Origin: Pseudarthrobacter sulfonivorans
Lineage (GTDB): Bacteria > Actinomycetota > Actinomycetes > Actinomycetales > Micrococcaceae
Reading direction: 5' to 3'
Length of the DNA stretch: 64,000 nt
NCBI RefSeq assembly: GCF_014712225.1
Contig: NZ_JACXBW010000016.1
Coordinates: forward strand, 1-64,000
The notes under the pieces were generated by a model. It was not told where the DNA came from. It did not search any database and saw nothing but the letters and a program-made list of their open reading frames with translations. Position 1 is the first letter of the stretch; each line of letters begins with the position of its first letter. This document shows, one piece after another, positions 47,874 through 57,160 of this stretch. The translations under genes were made by a program, and so were the position numbers.

Positions 47874-50168
47874 CTAAGGAATGCCCGCCGAGACCCATGC
47901 GGCTATCTGTGCCCGCTTGCTGAACCCCAGCTTGTTGAGCGTGTTCCTGACGTGGCTCTCGACTGTCCGTTCGGAGAGGAAAAGCCGTGCGCCGATTTCT
48001 TTGTTGGTGCAACCCTCAGCCACCAATCGGGCCACTTCCAGCTCCCGCCGGCCCAACGGCGTAGGTGTCACGCCGGCGCCGGACGGGGCAACGGCGCCAA
48101 CCGCGGCCGCCGGCTTCTTGTGGAGCGCCAACTGTACGGCAGCGCCCCGCCCGAGGGAACGGCCTGCAGCCGTCTCGGCGGCGAACCGCGCGGTTCCAAG
48201 CATCGCCGCTGCCGTCGCCTTGGCCGGCGTCAGCGCGCGCACGATCCCGGCATTCAACGTGGCTCCAGCCTCCTCCTGCAACGACTCTGCGGCCCCGAAG
48301 AGCTGGGCTGCGAGTCGCGGCTCCCGCGCCCGGGCGGCGCAGCAGCCGAGTCCGCCGAGGAGGTAGCACTGGGCCACACGGTCATCCAGTTCCCTGGCTA
48401 AAACCAGGGCTTCGCGGAAGTGCTGTTCGGCTTCGCCTGCCCTGCCGAGTTGAAGAGTGGCGAAGCCGTGGTTCAGCAGCATCATAACCAGGCTGTATTC
48501 GTCCCCGATCGACCGGCTGAGGGAGGCGCCCGGTGCTGCCGCGGCGAGAACCGCCGCCGGGTCGCCGTCGAGGAAGCCGTTCATGGCGACGGCCTGGTGG
48601 ACCATCAGCGCAGCACCGACGTCGTCGATGCGGTCCACGATCCTCTGGGCCGCTTGGAGGTGGCGGCGTGCGGACACCGAGTCGGCGGACATGGTCGCGG
48701 CGATCGAGGCCATGGCCAGCAGTTGCGCCAGGAGTGGGCCGTCCGACCCGCGGGCAGCGTCGATCCCGCGTTCCAGCGCCCGGAGGGCCACGTCGGCGTC
48801 GTTCTGCAGGACGGCGAGGAAGCCTCTGACGAAGAGCGCCCACGGATGGGCGATGCCCTCATCGCGGGCGAGCAGGGCATCGAAGCGGCGCGCACCTTCG
48901 CTGGTGGCCCGCGTGATCCAGAAGTACACGAGGGAGACGGAAAGGTCGACGGCGGCCGGGTTGCCGGAGCGGACCAGCAGATCGAGGACCGCACGGATAT
49001 TGTCAGCTTCGATCTCGGTCCACGCCAGCCAGCCGGCCAGCCGGTAGCGACCCTCGGCCGCGAACTGACCGCATTTCGCGGCATAATGCGCCGCCATCCG
49101 CGCGTACACCTGCTCTGTCTCCCCGGACTCCAGCAGGCGGAGGTGGGCGAACTCGCGCATGGATTCGTGCAGGCGGTAGCAGGGCGCCCCAGCCGTCCTG
49201 TCCCGGATCACCAAGGACTTGTCCACGAGCGAAAAGAGTACGTCGGCGGCGCCCGCCGGGCTGCCGGCACCGAGGCACACGGCCTCCACATCCTCCACCT
49301 GGAACCGGCCAACGAAGACACTCAGCTGCCGCAGCACGCGGCGCTCGTCGCCGTCGAGCAGTTCGTAGCTCCACGCGATGGCCGCCTCCAGCGTCTGGTG
49401 CCGCGGCAGCGCGGCGGGAGAGCCCTGCGTGAGGAGCGCGAACCGCTGGTCCAGCCGGCTGCGGATTTGTTCAAGCGACATGGCCCGGGTCTTCACGGCT
49501 GCCAGCTCGATGGCCAGCGGAATTCCGTCCAGCCGGCGGCAGAGCTCCACCACGGGGACCCGGCTATCCGGGGTGAGCCCAAAATGGCCCGACGCAGCCC
49601 CGGCACGTTCAACGAACAGCTGCACGGCCTCGTTGAGTCCCAGTCTCGCCAGGTCCGTCTCGTAGGGGTCCGGAAGCTCGAGGGGCGGCACGGGCACAAC
49701 GTGTTCTTCGACGAGTCCCAGAGGCTCCCGGCTAGTGGCAAGGATGCGCAGATCGGGCCCGGCCTTGAGCAGTTCGCTGGTCAGCTGCGCCACGGGTCGC
49801 GTCAGGTGCTCGCAGTTGTCGAAGACCAGGAGCAGCTGCCTGCCCTTCACGTGCCGGGCCAGGGCCGCAGCGGGATCAACGGCCCCCTGCTCACGAAGGT
49901 CCAACGCCGTGAGCACCGCGCCGGCAAGAAGCGCCGGCTCGGGCACCTCGGCGAGCTCCACGAGCCAGACGCCGTCCGGGAAGTTCCGCCGCAGCTGGGT
50001 GCCGAGCCGAAGCGACAGCCGCGTCTTCCCCACGCCTCCCGGACCCACCAGGGAGACCAGCCGCGCGTTCAGAAATCTGTTCCTGGCCTCGCTGAGCTCC
50101 CGACGGCGGCCCACGAAGCTCGTCGTTTCGGCCGGCAGGTTCCCCGGAAGATCGCCATGGCTCCCCAT
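47874..50168 (-). CDS. Large LuxR-family regulator with NTPase and TPR-like domains
   Basis: A 764-residue multidomain regulator. Residues ~15-320 form an AAA/NB-ARC-like NTPase ('SFVGRRRELSEARNRFLNARLVSLVGPGGVGKTRLSLRLG', Walker A near residue 48; 'LLLVFDNCEHL', Walker B; 'RILATSREPLG'). Residues ~330-680 are helical TPR-like repeats, and ~700-760 a LuxR helix-turn-helix ('LGRRELEVARLVAEGCTNKEIGARLFLSERTVESHVRNTLNKLGFSKRAQIAAWVS'). Such signal-transduction ATPases switch on ATP and inducer binding. Its target is unknown; the downstream membrane-protein gene is a candidate. Confidence 0.87.
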   Translation of the reverse strand: MGSHGDLPGNLPAETTSFVGRRRELSEARNRFLNARLVSLVGPGGVGKTRLSLRLGTQLRRNFPDGVWLVELAEVPEPALLAGAVLTALDLREQGAVDPAAALARHVKGRQLLLVFDNCEHLTRPVAQLTSELLKAGPDLRILATSREPLGLVEEHVVPVPPLELPDPYETDLARLGLNEAVQLFVERAGAASGHFGLTPDSRVPVVELCRRLDGIPLAIELAAVKTRAMSLEQIRSRLDQRFALLTQGSPAALPRHQTLEAAIAWSYELLDGDERRVLRQLSVFVGRFQVEDVEAVCLGAGSPAGAADVLFSLVDKSLVIRDRTAGAPCYRLHESMREFAHLRLLESGETEQVYARMAAHYAAKCGQFAAEGRYRLAGWLAWTEIEADNIRAVLDLLVRSGNPAAVDLSVSLVYFWITRATSEGARRFDALLARDEGIAHPWALFVRGFLAVLQNDADVALRALERGIDAARGSDGPLLAQLLAMASIAATMSADSVSARRHLQAAQRIVDRIDDVGAALMVHQAVAMNGFLDGDPAAVLAAAAPGASLSRSIGDEYSLVMMLLNHGFATLQLGRAGEAEQHFREALVLARELDDRVAQCYLLGGLGCCAARAREPRLAAQLFGAAESLQEEAGATLNAGIVRALTPAKATAAAMLGTARFAAETAAGRSLGRGAAVQLALHKKPAAAVGAVAPSGAGVTPTPLGRRELEVARLVAEGCTNKEIGARLFLSERTVESHVRNTLNKLGFSKRAQIAAWVSAGIP

Positions 50169-50205
50169 GAAGACAAGGTACCGCGCTTCGGGCAGATTTC
50201 CCGGA

Positions 50206-50226
50206 CGGAAGCGGACGACGGCGGGA
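50206..50226. repeat. Half copy of the GACGACGGCGGG repeat
   Basis: GGAAGCGGACGACGGCGGGA is present without the complementary arm, between the LuxR-type gene start and the dehydrogenase stop. It looks like a decayed member of the hairpin family. Confidence 0.5.
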
Positions 50227-50242
50227 CCTCATCCGGAAGGCG

Positions 50243-51175
50243 CTAGCGCCTGTCCGGCAGGACGGGACCTTCCAGTGACGGATTGGAGCGGCGCGCCAAA
50301 GTGCGGTGGATTCCCGTATGGTCCAGGGCGCCGTCACCCTGGGCCACCATCTCGCCGAACAGTTCCGTCACGGTGCCGCTCAGCGGAAGATCCAGGCCGT
50401 CCGCAGCGGCCGCTTCCCTGATGAATCCGAGGTCTTTGAGCTGGTTTTTGGCACTGCCGCCGCCGGTGAAGTCGCCGCTTATCCAGCGGTTGCCTTTCTG
50501 CCGGAGGACTGCGGAATCAGCCAACCCGCCCTGCAACAGTTCAAGCATCACGGCGAGATCGAGACCTCCGCTGCGCGCCAAGAGCATCGCTTCGGAAACC
50601 GCGGTCACCGTGGCCGCGACAACAACCTGGTTGCAGGCCTTGGCCAGAGCCCCCGAGCCGCTCGGGCCCATGTACCGCACTGTGGTGCCCATGGCCTGGA
50701 AAACGGGCTCCACGGAGTGCGCCGCGTCCTTGTCCCCGCCCACCATGATGCTGAGCGTTCCCTCTTCCGCGCCGACGGTGCCGCCGCTGACCGGGGCATC
50801 CAGGACCGTAACCCCGTGCAGCCGGAGCAGCCGTTCGGCGAAGGCCGCGACGGCGATCGGGGACACCGTGCCGTGCACCACGAGGATGGGCCGGGTGATG
50901 TTTTTGGCCGTCCAGCCGGACAGCAGCCCGTTCTCACCCGGCAGCAACGACTCAACCTGATCAAGGTCGGGAAGGACAGTGAGTATGACGTCGGCTGCGG
51001 CGTCCGCCGGTGAGGTTGCGGCGCGCGCGCCGAGTGTAACCAGTGGTTCCGTTTTTGCGGACGTCCGGTTCCAGACGGTGAGGCCGCCGTCGAGCGCCAG
51101 AAGTTGGCGGGCCATAGGCCCACCCATGGGACCCAGTCCCAGCAGGGCAAGCGAGGCTGGCGTGGTTTCCGTCAT
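50243..51175 (-). CDS. NAD(P)-dependent beta-hydroxyacid dehydrogenase (3-HIBADH/GlxR-like)
   Basis: A 310-residue dehydrogenase: 'LALLGLGPMGGPMARQLL' (Rossmann loop), 'VLDAPVSGGTVGAEEGTLSIMVGG' (substrate loop), 'GSGALAKACNQVVVAATVTAVSEA' (catalytic Lys) and 'GGGSAKNQLKDLGFI'. It is paralogous to glxR (26457-27335) but diverged. AAGGACC precedes the ATG at 51175; the frame is open upstream to 51322 across an operator-like sequence. It sits next to the lacI gene and probably acts in the carbohydrate pathway of the divergent operon. Confidence 0.85.
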   Translation of the reverse strand: MTETTPASLALLGLGPMGGPMARQLLALDGGLTVWNRTSAKTEPLVTLGARAATSPADAAADVILTVLPDLDQVESLLPGENGLLSGWTAKNITRPILVVHGTVSPIAVAAFAERLLRLHGVTVLDAPVSGGTVGAEEGTLSIMVGGDKDAAHSVEPVFQAMGTTVRYMGPSGSGALAKACNQVVVAATVTAVSEAMLLARSGGLDLAVMLELLQGGLADSAVLRQKGNRWISGDFTGGGSAKNQLKDLGFIREAAAADGLDLPLSGTVTELFGEMVAQGDGALDHTGIHRTLARRSNPSLEGPVLPDRR

Positions 51176-51273
51176 GATCAGGTCCTTGAGTTGAGGCGAA
51201 GCCCCGCGCACCAGCCGCCAGCGAGCGGGCACGCGGCGCTGGGCGGGCGGGCAAGCGAGGTGGAAATCGAAGT

Positions 51274-51287
51274 GGAACCGTTTTACT
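51274..51287. promoter_or_regulatory. Candidate LacI operator upstream of the dehydrogenase gene
   Basis: TGGAACCGTTTTAC; its reverse complement GTAAAACGGTTCCA resembles the site at 52503 (TGTAACCGGTTCCA). LacI-family operators have this central CG form. It lies about 100 bases before the dehydrogenase start. Confidence 0.5.
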
Positions 51288-51375
51288 TTTTGTACCATGC
51301 GAGGGCACTTGGTGTAAATCATGAGCTCCGGAGGCGCCGCGTGGCCACCGACGGCCCAAGCGGCGAGGCGGTGAA

Positions 51376-52404
51376 CTACACCCGCAGCCTGGGCCGCGCC
51401 ACACTGGACCGCTCGACAAGTTCAGCGTCGACCCGGACGACTGTCGGCTTTCCCGCGGCCTTCCCGTTTGGATGAGCAAGCGCCAGCCGCACGGAGTGCC
51501 TGGCCAGGAGGTCGATGGGCTGCCGGACAATCGTCAAAGGTGGAGTCATAAGTTCGGTCCACGGCGAGTCCTCGAAGACGATGACCGACAGTTCGTCCGG
51601 AATTGAAACCCCGGCATGCGACAGGCGCCGGAGCACGGCCGTCACCTGGGCGGTGTTGGCCACCACCAGGGCCGTGGGCGGATCCTCAAGATTGAGCAAC
51701 GTAGTCATCGCATCGCCGCCGGCGGCACCCCTGAACGCTGCGGACCGGATGAGGAGATCGTCCTGATCCAATCCCGCCGCGTCCAGGGCTTCGCGGTAGC
51801 CGGCGATCCGGTCCCGGCCAGTCGTTGATGACGACGGGCCCGAGATGATCGCGATGCGGCGGTGCCCATGTGCGGCCAACAGGGCCGTGGCCGACCGCGC
51901 AGATTCGACGTTGTTGATGGTCACAACGTCCACCGCCGGCAGTGCAGGGATTGAGCGGTCAACGAAGACCACATCAGTACCCATGTCCTGGAGCTTTTTC
52001 CAGATTTCCAGGTTGTTCCCCGTGGGAGTGGCGATGATCCCGCTGACCCGGCGCTCAATGAGGGTGGAGAGCCGCTCGGACTCCAGCTGATCATCCTCCT
52101 GGGTGGTCATGAGCAGCACCTGGATTCCGCGCGAGTGCGCCTCCTGGACCACCTGGTCGGCCAGCCGGGCAAAGAAAGGGTTCGAGACATCGGCCAGGAG
52201 CAGCCCCAACGTGGTGGGCGGCCCGTGCTTCAGCTCGCGGGCGGCAGTGCGAGGGTGGTACCCAAGGGTTTCCATTACCTCGCTGACGCGGCTCCGGGTC
52301 GCAGCAGCCACAGGGCCGGATCCCGGATTGAGCACCCGGGATACAACGGCGACAGACACCCCCGCAGCCGCGGCAACATCGCGTATGGTCGGCTGCTTCT
52401 GCAC
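51376..52404 (-). CDS. LacI-family transcriptional regulator
   Basis: A 342-residue repressor-type protein: N-terminal helix-turn-helix and hinge ('PTIRDVAAAAGVSVAVVSRVLNPGSGPVAAATRSRVSEVMETLGYHP'), then a periplasmic-binding-like effector domain ('TLGLLLADVSNPFFARLADQVVQEAHSRGIQVLLMTTQED', 'VDRSIPALPAVDVVTINNVESARSATALLAAHGHRRIAIISG'). GTG 52404 has AAGGAG 5 bases upstream. The ligand should be the sugar, or a metabolite of it, imported by the divergent ABC operon. Confidence 0.92.
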   Translation of the reverse strand: MQKQPTIRDVAAAAGVSVAVVSRVLNPGSGPVAAATRSRVSEVMETLGYHPRTAARELKHGPPTTLGLLLADVSNPFFARLADQVVQEAHSRGIQVLLMTTQEDDQLESERLSTLIERRVSGIIATPTGNNLEIWKKLQDMGTDVVFVDRSIPALPAVDVVTINNVESARSATALLAAHGHRRIAIISGPSSSTTGRDRIAGYREALDAAGLDQDDLLIRSAAFRGAAGGDAMTTLLNLEDPPTALVVANTAQVTAVLRRLSHAGVSIPDELSVIVFEDSPWTELMTPPLTIVRQPIDLLARHSVRLALAHPNGKAAGKPTVVRVDAELVERSSVARPRLRV

Positions 52405-52471
52405 GTGTACTCCTTGATCGGCTACTGCGGCTCTCCGGAACGTCCGGCAAGAACTTTTTCAGACTAGGGTA

Positions 52472-52516
52472 TTGACCTCGTCGAGCAGGTGTGAAATAAA
52501 AGTGTAACCGGTTCCA
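52472..52516 (+). promoter_or_regulatory. Promoter and LacI operator of the DRL-like/ABC operon
   Basis: TTGACC (52472-52477), then 17-18 bases to an AT-rich AATAAA/ATAAAA -10 region. Immediately downstream is the palindrome TGTAACCGGTTCCA (52503-52516; 12 of 14 positions symmetric), the classic LacI-family operator form with a central CG. Overlap with the start site implies repression. Confidence 0.65.
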
Positions 52517-52671
52517 TTATGTTTACTTCGGAGCCGGTTGTCTACCGCAGCACCGCCAGGGACTGAGGCAGACACCCAGCCAGACACCTAAGCTTCCGCC
52601 GCAACGCTGCGGCCGGATCCTATGCTTTCCGCCGGCCATCCACACGGAGCCGCACCCATTGAAAGGTAGTT

Positions 52672-54024
52672 ATGAACCTGCACAAACTTCTGACACAGCG
52701 CGAGGCCGAAGGCGCCCCGATCCGTGTGGGGCTGATCGGTGCCGGACGGTACGGCACCATGTACCTTGCGCAGGCCCGGAACATCCCCGGCATCCACGTT
52801 GTAGCCATCGCCGATATCAACGCGGAGCGCGCCAAGGGCGCACTCAAGCTGGTGGACTGGCCCGAGGAAGCCTTTGTCGAAGATATCGAGACCGCCCTCG
52901 CCACCAGGGCAACCACCGTGATCACCGATGCCTCCGCACTGTTCGACGCCGACTTGGACGTCATTGTTGAAGCCACCGGCAACCCGATCGTCGGCATCAA
53001 CCACGCCCTCCGCGCCATCGAGACCGGCAAGCACATCATCATGGTCACGGTCGAGGCAGACGCCCTCGCGGGTCCGGCCCTCGCTAAGCGCGCCAAGGAA
53101 GCCGGCGTCGTCTACTCGTTGGCTTACGGCGATCAGCCCGCGCTGATCTGGGAACTCGTCGACTGGGCCCGGACATCCGGGTTTGACGTCGTCTGCGCCG
53201 GCAAGGGTGCCAAATACCTTGAGCACTATCACAAGATGAATCCGGACAATGTGTGGGAAAACTGGGAGTTCTCCAAAGAACTGACCGACTCCGGCCAGCT
53301 CAACCCGTACATGCACACCTCCTTCCGTGACGGAACCAAGGCCGCCATTGAGATGGCCGCCGTGGCCAACGCCGCGGGCCTGCGTCCGTCCGACGAAGGG
53401 CTGACCTTCACTCCCGGCAATGTGGAAGAGATCGCCACCATCTGCCGTCCCTCGGCTGACGGCGGCGTGCTCAGCAACGTCGGCAGCGTCGACGTGATGT
53501 CCAGCGTGACCCGCGACGGCGACTGGATCCCCCACAACACCCAGGAAGGCGTCTTTGTCGTGGTGAAGGCCACCAACAAGTACGTCTCCGGCTGCTTCCA
53601 GGAATACCCCTGGCACCCGGACCCCACCGGCCAGTACGCCGCCCTCTACCGTCCGTACCACTACGTCGGCCTGGAGCTGAACATCTCCATCGCCAACGCC
53701 GTACTGCGCGGTGTGGCCACCGGCGCGCCGGAAGGCTTCTATGCCGACGTCGTCGCCTGCGCCAAGAAGGAACTGCACGCCGGGGAAATCCTCGACGGCG
53801 AGGGCGGCTTCACGGTCTGGGGCAAACTGATCTCCGCCGAGAAGTCGGTCCGGGACCGCGCCCTGCCGGTCGCCATGGCCCACCACGTCAAGCTCATCAA
53901 CGACGTACCCGAGGGTGGCATCGTGGGCTGGGACGACGTCGAAATTGACACCTCCCTGGACGAAGCCCTGAAGCTGCGGCGCGAGACGGAGGCCCTCGCA
54001 CTCGACGTGGTGCCCGCGACATGA
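52672..54024 (+). CDS. DRL-like (DXR-like) NAD(P)H-dependent oxidoreductase
   Basis: A 450-residue protein with an N-terminal Rossmann domain like homoserine dehydrogenase ('IRVGLIGAGRYGTMYLAQARNIPGIHVVAIADIN', 'LDVIVEATGNPIVGINHALRAIETGKHIIMVTVEADALAGPALA') and a catalytic domain with 'CAGKGAKYLEHYHKMNPD', 'SFRDGTKAAIEMAAVANAAGL' and a C-terminal SAF-like segment ('EILDGEGGFTVWGKL'). Brucella DRL, of this family as I recall it, is an alternative DXP reductoisomerase. Here the gene heads a sugar ABC operon, so a reductoisomerase or dehydrogenase acting on an imported carbohydrate is more likely than isoprenoid synthesis. The stop overlaps the next ATG (ATGA). Confidence 0.7.
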   Translation: MNLHKLLTQREAEGAPIRVGLIGAGRYGTMYLAQARNIPGIHVVAIADINAERAKGALKLVDWPEEAFVEDIETALATRATTVITDASALFDADLDVIVEATGNPIVGINHALRAIETGKHIIMVTVEADALAGPALAKRAKEAGVVYSLAYGDQPALIWELVDWARTSGFDVVCAGKGAKYLEHYHKMNPDNVWENWEFSKELTDSGQLNPYMHTSFRDGTKAAIEMAAVANAAGLRPSDEGLTFTPGNVEEIATICRPSADGGVLSNVGSVDVMSSVTRDGDWIPHNTQEGVFVVVKATNKYVSGCFQEYPWHPDPTGQYAALYRPYHYVGLELNISIANAVLRGVATGAPEGFYADVVACAKKELHAGEILDGEGGFTVWGKLISAEKSVRDRALPVAMAHHVKLINDVPEGGIVGWDDVEIDTSLDEALKLRRETEALALDVVPAT

Positions 54025-55286
54025 TCGACAGGCGCACCTTCCTGGGGGCCGCGGCAGCGAGCATGTTGCTTGCCGGCTGCGGCGCCAGCCCGGGACTCGA
54101 CCCGAACCGTGCCGCTTCAGCCGGCGGCACGTTGAAGTTTGGCAGCTGGCAGTGGCTCGAGCCGGGCCGCGGCGAGGCCATGTGGCAGGCAATCCAGGCC
54201 TACAAGGAAGCCAACCCCTCCGCGAGCCTGGCCCAAAGCACCACACCCTTCCTTTCCTTCGCGGACAAGCTCAATACCGAGCTCGGCGGCAAGGGCGGAC
54301 CCGACGTCTTCGTTGTTCAGGACGTCAACTTCTACCCGCTGGCCGACGCCGGCATCCTGGCCCCGCTTACCTCTGTCCTCTCCGGCCACAAGGGCACCCC
54401 GTTCAATCACACGAACAAGTCCGGGCTGGTCAACGGGGTGCAGTACGGGATCACGTGGGAGCGGCTGAACTGGAACTTCTTCTGGAACCGCGGTCTCCTG
54501 GAGAAGGCCAACGTGACCCCGCCCAGCAACGTCCCGGAACTGATTTCGGCCGCAGCCCAGATCCGTTCCGCCACGGGGCTGGACGGGTTCGGTGTCCGCC
54601 ATCAGATGACGGAGTTCGATTCCTGGTTCATGGACTTCGATGTGTGGACCTACGGGCACGGTGGATCCTGGTCGGATGGCTCACGCCCCACCATCGACTC
54701 CGCCGAGAACATCGCCGGCGTCGAGGCGTTCGGGGAGATCTACCGCTCGGGTGCCATGCCAATCGGCGACGACGCATCAACCATGCGTACCAAGTTCCGC
54801 GAGGGCCGCCTGGGCATGATGATCGACGTCTCATCGACTGTCGCCGGCATCCTGCGTTCCTCCAAAGCGCTGACATCGGCGGACATCGGATTCGCCGAAC
54901 GCATTCCGCTCCCGCAGCCGTCTGCGCACCAGGAGATTGTGCTGGCGGTCAACGGTTACGGCAAGAACAAGAACCTGGCAGTCGATTTCGTGGGCTGGGT
55001 GGGATCCGACGCCGGCCAGGCGGCACTGCGGAAAGCCATGGGCCCGTCAACCCTGGCCACCGACGTCCCGCTGGCGCCCGATTACGCCGCGGCGAACCCG
55101 TGGGCCAAGTCCTTCATTGACCTGGCAGCGGAATCGAGGAGCCCGCTCATCAAGGGCTACGAGGCCCAGACCAAGGCCATCATGCGCGAAGTCATGACGC
55201 AGGTGGAACGCTACCTCGTGGACGGTGGCGACGCCGCGGCGGCGCTCTCCACCGCACAGAAACAAGTAACTCAGCTGCTCGGCTGA
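54021..55286 (+). CDS. Sugar ABC transporter substrate-binding lipoprotein
   Basis: A 421-residue family-1 solute-binding protein. The N-terminus 'MIDRRTFLGAAAASMLLAGC' combines a twin-arginine-like RR with a lipobox (LAGC), so export may be Tat-dependent followed by lipid anchoring. The mature part has 'LKFGSWQWLEPGRGEAMWQAI', 'GGPDVFVVQDVNFYPLADAGILAPL' and aromatic-rich substrate-contact regions. The ATG overlaps the DRL-like stop by 4 bases. Confidence 0.88.
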   Translation: MIDRRTFLGAAAASMLLAGCGASPGLDPNRAASAGGTLKFGSWQWLEPGRGEAMWQAIQAYKEANPSASLAQSTTPFLSFADKLNTELGGKGGPDVFVVQDVNFYPLADAGILAPLTSVLSGHKGTPFNHTNKSGLVNGVQYGITWERLNWNFFWNRGLLEKANVTPPSNVPELISAAAQIRSATGLDGFGVRHQMTEFDSWFMDFDVWTYGHGGSWSDGSRPTIDSAENIAGVEAFGEIYRSGAMPIGDDASTMRTKFREGRLGMMIDVSSTVAGILRSSKALTSADIGFAERIPLPQPSAHQEIVLAVNGYGKNKNLAVDFVGWVGSDAGQAALRKAMGPSTLATDVPLAPDYAAANPWAKSFIDLAAESRSPLIKGYEAQTKAIMREVMTQVERYLVDGGDAAAALSTAQKQVTQLLG

Positions 55287-55312
55287 GTGCCCCAAAGCAA
55301 AGGACCCGGGCA

Positions 55313-56260
55313 ATGACGCTCCGAACTTCGATCTCCCCGCCCGCCGTGGCACCGACGCAGATCCAGGACGCTCCCTCCAGGCACCACATGTGGCAGAGGA
55401 TCTCGCCGTACATCTACATCGGCCCGGCCGTCATCTACCTGATCATTTTTATGATCATCCCGGTAGTGCAGGGCATTCAGCTCAGTTTCACGAAGACCCC
55501 GTTGGTCAGGCCCGACGGCGGCACCGGCGTGGGACTCGACAATTACACGCGACTGCTCAGCACTCCGCAGTTCTACAACTCGCTCGGCGCCACCATCCTG
55601 TACACGGCTGCGACGGTCATCTTCGCGGTGGCCATAGGCGCCGGAGCAGCCTTGCTCCTGAACCAGGCGTTTAAGGGCCGCACCATTGTCCGGGCCATCA
55701 TCACGCTACCCTGGGCCGTCCCCACGGTTGCCACCGCGCTGATCTTCAGCTGGATCTTCAACCGCTCCGACGGTGTGCTGAACGAAGTGGTCGGAGTGTT
55801 CGGCGTAGGCCAGCAGGGCTGGCTGGTTGATCCGAAGTACGGCATGGCTGCCGTTGTCCTGACCTCGGTCTGGAAGGTCATGCCCCTAGTCATGCTCGTG
55901 GTCCTGGCCTCACTCCAGTCCATCCCCAGCGAGCTCTACGAAGCCACCCGTATGGACGGCGCCGGCGCGCTGGAAACGTTCAAGGCCGTCACATGGCCCC
56001 ACATTGCCCCCACCGTCAGGGTGGTCACGCTGCTCATGACCATCTGGTCCATCCGCCGTTTCGAGATCATCTACCTCCTGACCGGCGGCGGCCCCGTCGA
56101 CAGCACCAACACCCTCGTGGTCAACGTCTACCGGCAGGCCTTCAGCAACCAGGAACTGGGCCGCGCGGCAGCAATCGGCGCCCTCGGCCTGGTCCTGTCC
56201 CTGGTGGTCACCGTTGTCTACTTCATGATGGAACGGCGCAACGCCGCCAAGGAGGCCTAG
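55313..56260 (+). CDS. Sugar ABC transporter permease (MalF-like)
   Basis: A 315-residue permease with six helices, first segment 'SPYIYIGPAVIYLIIFMIIPVVQGIQLSF', and EAA motif 'SELYEATRMDGAGALETFKAVTWPHIAPTV'. It forms the membrane channel with the next gene product. It starts 27 bases after the binding-protein stop. Confidence 0.9.
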   Translation: MTLRTSISPPAVAPTQIQDAPSRHHMWQRISPYIYIGPAVIYLIIFMIIPVVQGIQLSFTKTPLVRPDGGTGVGLDNYTRLLSTPQFYNSLGATILYTAATVIFAVAIGAGAALLLNQAFKGRTIVRAIITLPWAVPTVATALIFSWIFNRSDGVLNEVVGVFGVGQQGWLVDPKYGMAAVVLTSVWKVMPLVMLVVLASLQSIPSELYEATRMDGAGALETFKAVTWPHIAPTVRVVTLLMTIWSIRRFEIIYLLTGGGPVDSTNTLVVNVYRQAFSNQELGRAAAIGALGLVLSLVVTVVYFMMERRNAAKEA

Positions 56261-56264
56261 AACG

Positions 56265-57158
56265 ATGGCTACACAAGAAGCACACCCAGTCACAGAGCAT
56301 GCCCCGCACAAGCGGCGGCTGAAGGCACCCGGTAAGCGGAACTTCAGCAAGCCCGTCCGCGTCCTCATGCTGGCCGCCCTGGTTCTTTTCTCGGGCTTCC
56401 CGCTCTACTGGATGCTGAACACCGCACTCAGCCAGGACTCCGAGCTTTACGGCCAGGCCCAGGGCTGGTGGCCGCACTGGGAACGGCTGGCGGACCTCGG
56501 CGACGTCATCGGCACCGTCCCCATCTTCAAATGGCTCACCAACTCCATGGTCATCGCCGGCGGCACTACACTGCTGTCCCTGATCTTCGCGGTGCTGGCC
56601 GGCTACGCATTGTCGCGGTTCAAGTTCTACGGCAAGGGCGCCGCAGGGTTCCTGCTCTTCGCCACGCAGATGCTCCCCGAAGCGCTCCTGGTGGTTCCCA
56701 TCTACGCCCTGTTCGCCTCGCTTGGCCTGCTCAACGGAATGGGCGGCCTGATTCTCGCGAACGTCGCCTTCACGATGCCGGTGAGCGTCTGGATCATCAA
56801 GGGGGCCATCGATGCGATTCCCTACGAGATCGAGGAGGCCGCCGCCGTCGACGGTTGCCCCCGCGTCACTATCCTGTCGTTGGTGCTCACGCCGCTGATC
56901 CTGCCCAGCATCGCCGCGGCCGCCGTCATCAACTTCTTCGACGGGTGGAACGAGTTCCTCCTGGCCAAAACGTTCATTGCCGAACGCGATCTCTGGCCGG
57001 CGTCCGTGGGCCTGGCATCCTTCATCGGCCAGTACCTGACTTCCCTGAACTCCGTCATGGCCGCGGCCTTGCTGTTCACCCTCCCGGCGCTGATCTTCTT
57101 CCTCCTGGTCCAGCGTCGTATCGTCTCGGGCCTCACGGCCGGCTCAGTCAAAGGTTGA
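56265..57158 (+). CDS. Sugar ABC transporter permease (MalG-like)
   Basis: A 297-residue permease: 'VLMLAALVLFSGFPLYWMLNTALSQDSELY' at the N-terminus, EAA motif 'YEIEEAAAVDGCPRVTILSLVLTPLILPSI', and the C-terminal 'QRRIVSGLTAGSVKG' typical of MalG-type subunits. It is 4 bases after the MalF-like stop and 2 bases before the ATPase start. Confidence 0.9.
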   Translation: MATQEAHPVTEHAPHKRRLKAPGKRNFSKPVRVLMLAALVLFSGFPLYWMLNTALSQDSELYGQAQGWWPHWERLADLGDVIGTVPIFKWLTNSMVIAGGTTLLSLIFAVLAGYALSRFKFYGKGAAGFLLFATQMLPEALLVVPIYALFASLGLLNGMGGLILANVAFTMPVSVWIIKGAIDAIPYEIEEAAAVDGCPRVTILSLVLTPLILPSIAAAAVINFFDGWNEFLLAKTFIAERDLWPASVGLASFIGQYLTSLNSVMAAALLFTLPALIFFLLVQRRIVSGLTAGSVKG

Positions 57159-57160
57159 TC

